From positions 1-64,000 of the forward strand of contig JADKCV010000002.1 in NCBI GenBank assembly GCA_016718655.1: a stretch of 64,000 bases of DNA. The letters run 5' to 3'. The notes below the pieces were generated by a model. That model had not been told where the DNA came from. It did not search any database and worked only from the letters and a program-made list of their open reading frames with translations. Shown in pieces: positions 61,601-64,000 of the stretch. A program made the translations under genes and the position numbers. Origin of the DNA: Flavobacteriales bacterium. Lineage in GTDB: Bacteria > Bacteroidota > Bacteroidia > Flavobacteriales_F > PHOS-HE28. Position 1 is the first letter of the stretch. Every line of letters starts with the position of its first letter.

Positions 61601-64000
61601 ACCGGACTCCCTGCCGGTACATGGACCTGCGTTGTCAGCGATGCGCAAGGATGCACCACCCAACGCGCGTTCACCATCACCGAGCCTTCCGGCCCGTTGA
61701 GCGCATCACTCGCATCTCTCACACCGGTACTCTGCTTCGGGAACGCCTCGGGTGAGGCCAGTGTCGCAGTGAGCGGCGGTACCGTACCCTACACTTATGC
61801 TTGGAACACGACGCCTGTTCAGAACACAGCCACCGCCAGTGGCCTCACTGCCGGCACCTGGACCTGTACGGTCACCGATCAACAAGGATGCAGCATCACA
61901 CAGGATGCTGTGGTGAATAGCCCGGCTGCAGCCCTTTCCTCCTCGGTGACCTCCATCATCGATGTACTGTGCCATGGACTGAGCACCGGTAGTGCTGCGA
62001 TCGCAGCGGCTGGCGGAACAGCACCCTATACCTATGCATGGAACAGCGTACCTCCGCAAAGCGGACCATCCGCCACGAACCTTCCCGCAGGAAGCTTCAC
62101 GTGCACGATCACCGATGCTCAGGGCTGTACGTCATCACGTGTTGTTGTCATCACTCAACCAGCAGCCTCCCTGACCGTGAGCGGGAGCACCGTTGCTGCC
62201 GTATGTCAGGGCGCTGCGAACGGGGCGGTGGACATCACCATCTCCGGGGGAACAACTCCCTACGCATCGAACTGGACCGGCCCGAACGGATTCTTTTCGG
62301 CATCCCAGGATATCGCATCGTTGGAGGCCGGCGTGTACGATCTCGTGATCACGGATGGTAACGGCTGCGCCAATTCCACCAGCTGGAATGTGAACCAACC
62401 CGGCCTGTTCACCGTGAGTACCTCGATAGCCACATACGTTGGCGGTGTGAATGTGAGCTGCGCAGGTGCTTCCGATGGGAGCATCGACCTGACCGTGTCC
62501 GGAGCGACGCCGCCATATCAATATGATTGGAACGGACCCGATGGATACACCGCTTCAAGCCAGGATGTCTCCGGGCTTGAAGCAGGTACATATACCGTGA
62601 TCATCACGGATGATAATGGATGCAGTACCTCGGAGACCCTCACCCTGTCAGCGCCACTACCGTACTCCATCGGGTTGACCTCAGCCACCATGGTCGGCGG
62701 CTTCAATATCGGCTGCTTCGGTGCCGCTTCCGGTTCGATCGATGCCACCGTTCAGGGCGGTACCGCTCCGATCGGTCTTGCATGGACCGGACCAGCGGCG
62801 TTCGTGGCCACTGCAGAGGACATCAACTCCTTGATAGCAGGGAACTATACGCTCACGGTCACCGATGCGAACAGCTGCCAAGCCGACCAGACCATTCTCT
62901 TGACACAACCCGATGCCCTGCAAGTCACCGCATCTGTCAGTGCCACTGTTTCGTGTAACGGAGGCTTCGACGGGTCGGCACAGGCATCCGTATCCCAAGG
63001 CGTAGCGCCCTATACGATCATATGGAGCACGACGCCGACCCAGAACGGCCCCTTGGCCACTGGACTGGGCGCCGGCACCTACACCGTGTCCGTGAACGAT
63101 GCGAACGGCTGTTTGAACAATGCATCCGTTACGATCAACGAACCCGCGTTGGCCCTCAGTGCGACCATCGCTTCAGTCGTGAACGTGAACTGTCACGGCC
63201 AAGCGACAGGATCAGCTGCGGTATCAGCGACCGGAGGCACCTCACCTTATGCGTTCGCTTGGGATACCACACCTCCCCAAACCAGTGCAACCGCCACGGG
63301 GCTCGCAGCTGGGAACTACACATGCACCATCACCGATGCTCGGGGATGCACCACCTCGGTAACGGCGAGTGTCAGCGGTCCGGCCGAACCGTTGAGCCTC
63401 AGTGTGCTGACCATCACTCCGGTTCGATGCCATGGCGGTTCAAGCGGTGCGGCCACTGTGGTGGCATCAGGAGGCACTGGCAACCACAGCTATGTCTGGA
63501 ATACCGTGCCTCCGCGTACAGGTCCCACCTTGGACCAGGTCGTCGCCGGTAACTACACCGTTTCGGTCTCCGATGAGAACGGTTGCAGCACCTCACTCGA
63601 CCTCACGATCAGTGAGCCGAACGCGGCGTTGAGCGCCTCCCTGATCAACACAGTGGACCAGACCTGTTTCGCAAGCCCCACGGGTCAGGCGAGCGTAGCT
63701 GCCGTTGGTGGCAGTGCGCCTTACACCTACGCATGGAGTACAACTCCTGTGCAGACAAGCTCCACCGCCGTGGGACTTCAAGCAGGAAGCTACACCGTCA
63801 TCATCACGGATTCCCGCCTCTGTACCACGACGGTGAATGCGACCATCGCTGGTCCTGCTGCACCTCTGAGCGCAAGTATCACCTCTGTGGTGGATGTGCT
63901 CTGCTTCGGCGGGAACACCGGTTCGGCAACAGGTGTGGCTATTGGCGGAACGCCCCCGTACGCTTATCTCTGGAACAGTGACCCAGCCTCCACCACGACC
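58646..64000 (+). CDS. Giant SprB-repeat adhesin with choice-of-anchor L domain (partial, continues past the window)
   Basis: One frame from ATG 58646 stays open for 1785 codons to the right edge, so the C-terminus is not seen. After the signal peptide (about 1-34, ending THAQ) comes a choice-of-anchor L domain (about 42-265; VVLTTGWINDALGPN, FVFASEEYNEWVG, VFGFFISGPGI). A Calx-beta-like segment (about 280-385) and a Cys-containing PKD-like segment (about 386-457) follow. From about residue 459 come tandem SprB repeats (seventeen counted) of roughly 75-85 residues with CHGxxxGSAxVxAxGGTAPY and TVTDAxGC signatures. Such proteins are T9SS substrates used in gliding or adhesion. A sorting domain is expected beyond the window. 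Confidence 0.93.
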   Translation, partial: MSKPTMPIIQVTRSTLLALFVSTLAGTWNTTHAQLTVQPQDDLQALAAAITGPGVTILNPVINCGDSAYGEFSYSGSTLGLQDGVVLTTGWINDALGPNNNGGTTRYNSGTGGDALLDAVTGRDTYNRCRFEFDIIPSGDSLRFNFVFASEEYNEWVGSQYNDVFGFFISGPGITGDPGIGNDKNIALIPGTSQAVAINNVNNGLNEQYFFDNTGGSEIQYDGLTQGLYAESRVTPCQTYHLKLIVADASDRWWDSGVFIERIRSNEITMSSHTLNGTPNMVEGCNPGWVTFTRNTSTASALNLTYFLQGTATNGVDYSAIGNVNPSVPKLVTIPMGQTSVNVNVNPTADAVNEGNEFLRFILGNPFCPANNLDTLIFNVTDTLIATLSPLNPTICRGDSVQLVVTGGANYAWSPAGTLSASNIADPWASPTVNTLYQVAVTEGTCLRNIRTTVRVSDIALSGVVTTPLCAGAQNGAINLTTTGGVAPYLFAWTGPGGFTSSSEDLVNIGAGTYTVSVTDGNGCDRTRTFVVNEPTILSGTLTPSIQPFGENISCNGDGSGSLGLNVTGGTVPYGVSWVGPASFTSNNFDLVGIGAGNYEATVTDANGCQFIGSFNMTQPDALIPSISGIQNVVCHGDGLGTAVVNATGGRPPYSYSWNSVPPQSTASATSLPSGTWTVTVTDAYGCHTQAQASVGGPTAPLVTNTTSLVPVSCSGGNSGSAVITATGGTAPYTYTWNTSPAQNGPSATNLTAGTWTCSVTDANGCSRSHDVTIGQPLAPLTLDPVSQTNIACHGQNIGQATVVASGGTAPYSYNWNTPPTQTTATASNLGAGSWSCTVTDARGCTAVHVVTITQPAAPLSASISAQTNVACFADNSGSATVQVAGGSAPYTVIWNTTPAQIGTTATTLIAGTWTCTVTDAQGCSTFQSVTITQPTAALQTTASSATMVACHGNASGSAGIGVSGGTAPYTYAWNTTPAQTNATATGLPAGTWTCVVSDAQGCTTQRAFTITEPSGPLSASLASLTPVLCFGNASGEASVAVSGGTVPYTYAWNTTPVQNTATASGLTAGTWTCTVTDQQGCSITQDAVVNSPAAALSSSVTSIIDVLCHGLSTGSAAIAAAGGTAPYTYAWNSVPPQSGPSATNLPAGSFTCTITDAQGCTSSRVVVITQPAASLTVSGSTVAAVCQGAANGAVDITISGGTTPYASNWTGPNGFFSASQDIASLEAGVYDLVITDGNGCANSTSWNVNQPGLFTVSTSIATYVGGVNVSCAGASDGSIDLTVSGATPPYQYDWNGPDGYTASSQDVSGLEAGTYTVIITDDNGCSTSETLTLSAPLPYSIGLTSATMVGGFNIGCFGAASGSIDATVQGGTAPIGLAWTGPAAFVATAEDINSLIAGNYTLTVTDANSCQADQTILLTQPDALQVTASVSATVSCNGGFDGSAQASVSQGVAPYTIIWSTTPTQNGPLATGLGAGTYTVSVNDANGCLNNASVTINEPALALSATIASVVNVNCHGQATGSAAVSATGGTSPYAFAWDTTPPQTSATATGLAAGNYTCTITDARGCTTSVTASVSGPAEPLSLSVLTITPVRCHGGSSGAATVVASGGTGNHSYVWNTVPPRTGPTLDQVVAGNYTVSVSDENGCSTSLDLTISEPNAALSASLINTVDQTCFASPTGQASVAAVGGSAPYTYAWSTTPVQTSSTAVGLQAGSYTVIITDSRLCTTTVNATIAGPAAPLSASITSVVDVLCFGGNTGSATGVAIGGTPPYAYLWNSDPASTTT
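60020..64000 (+). repeat. Tandem SprB repeats (about 17 units) within the adhesin
   Basis: Units of about 225-260 bases begin with a Leu-Ser/Thr strand and Cys-His-Gly-like motif and end with TDAxGC plus a Gln-Pro/Glu-Pro linker. Two subtypes alternate in blocks: WNTTPxQ with AGTWTCTVTDAQGC, and WTGPxGF with EDIxxLxAGTYTVxITDxNGC (units 1, 2, 10, 11, 12). The last unit runs off the window. Confidence 0.85.

Noticed and set aside
60020..64000. CRISPR-like array
   Set aside because: The repeats are long, divergent and lie in one open frame encoding SprB domains.

Overview
The window is chromosomal DNA of a high-GC member of the Bacteroidota, most likely Flavobacteriales. The evidence is: several promoters of the Bacteroidota type (TTG, about 20 bases, TAnnTTTG); a type IX secretion (T9SS) C-terminal sorting domain; a giant SprB-repeat adhesin with a choice-of-anchor L domain; a GWxTD lipoprotein; DUF2007; and a short archaeal/eukaryal-type prolyl-tRNA synthetase. 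Assignment to an order or genus is inference.

Layout. 0-5.9 kb: rpmH and birA on the minus strand, then rsfS-ftsH-DUF2007-cdsA-psd and a small membrane-anchored protein on the plus strand. 5.9-16 kb: a long, translationally coupled minus-strand operon. In transcription order it runs radC, wecB-like epimerase, alpha/alpha-toroid protein, DltA-like adenylating ligase, acyl carrier protein, GNAT, AAC(3)-family acetyltransferase, DUF7033/polysaccharide deacetylase, FemAB/BioF2-like GNAT, upp, a membrane protein and a HAD phosphatase. This looks like a surface-glycan modification unit that contains a carrier-protein acylation (or aminoacylation) module; it is the best candidate here for an undescribed system. 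16-31.8 kb: rpsT, then a Wzx/Wzy-type capsule/exopolysaccharide locus (initiating sugar transferase, WecG/TagA enzyme, epimerase, glycosyltransferases, Wzy-like polymerase, zinc-ribbon/GT61-like protein, Wzx, Wzc, Wza) with a T9SS-secreted beta-helix protein on the opposite strand.

32-43.6 kb: tRNA-Glu, a conserved unknown, proS, a Trp/Gly-rich repeat lipoprotein, a FadL-like outer-membrane protein, a zinc-ribbon coiled coil, Nif3, lpxK, purine nucleoside phosphorylase, gatB and a TlpA-like thioredoxin. 43.6-58 kb: an M1 peptidase with a beta-barrel-like C-terminus, lpxH, a small Cys-rich protein, GAPDH, lipA, an OsmC protein, a tiny lipoprotein, ung, an Omp85-like protein, an L,D-transpeptidase, rmuC, the GWxTD protein and an rlmB-like methyltransferase. 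58.3-64 kb: a small secreted protein coupled to the start of the SprB-repeat adhesin, which is still open at the window edge.

Four genes, all between 8.6 and 23.7 kb (deacetylase, toroid protein, epimerase, beta-helix protein), are each split by one frameshift although every flanking start/stop overlap is intact. The sequence alone cannot tell assembly indels from real decay or variation of a surface-glycan locus.
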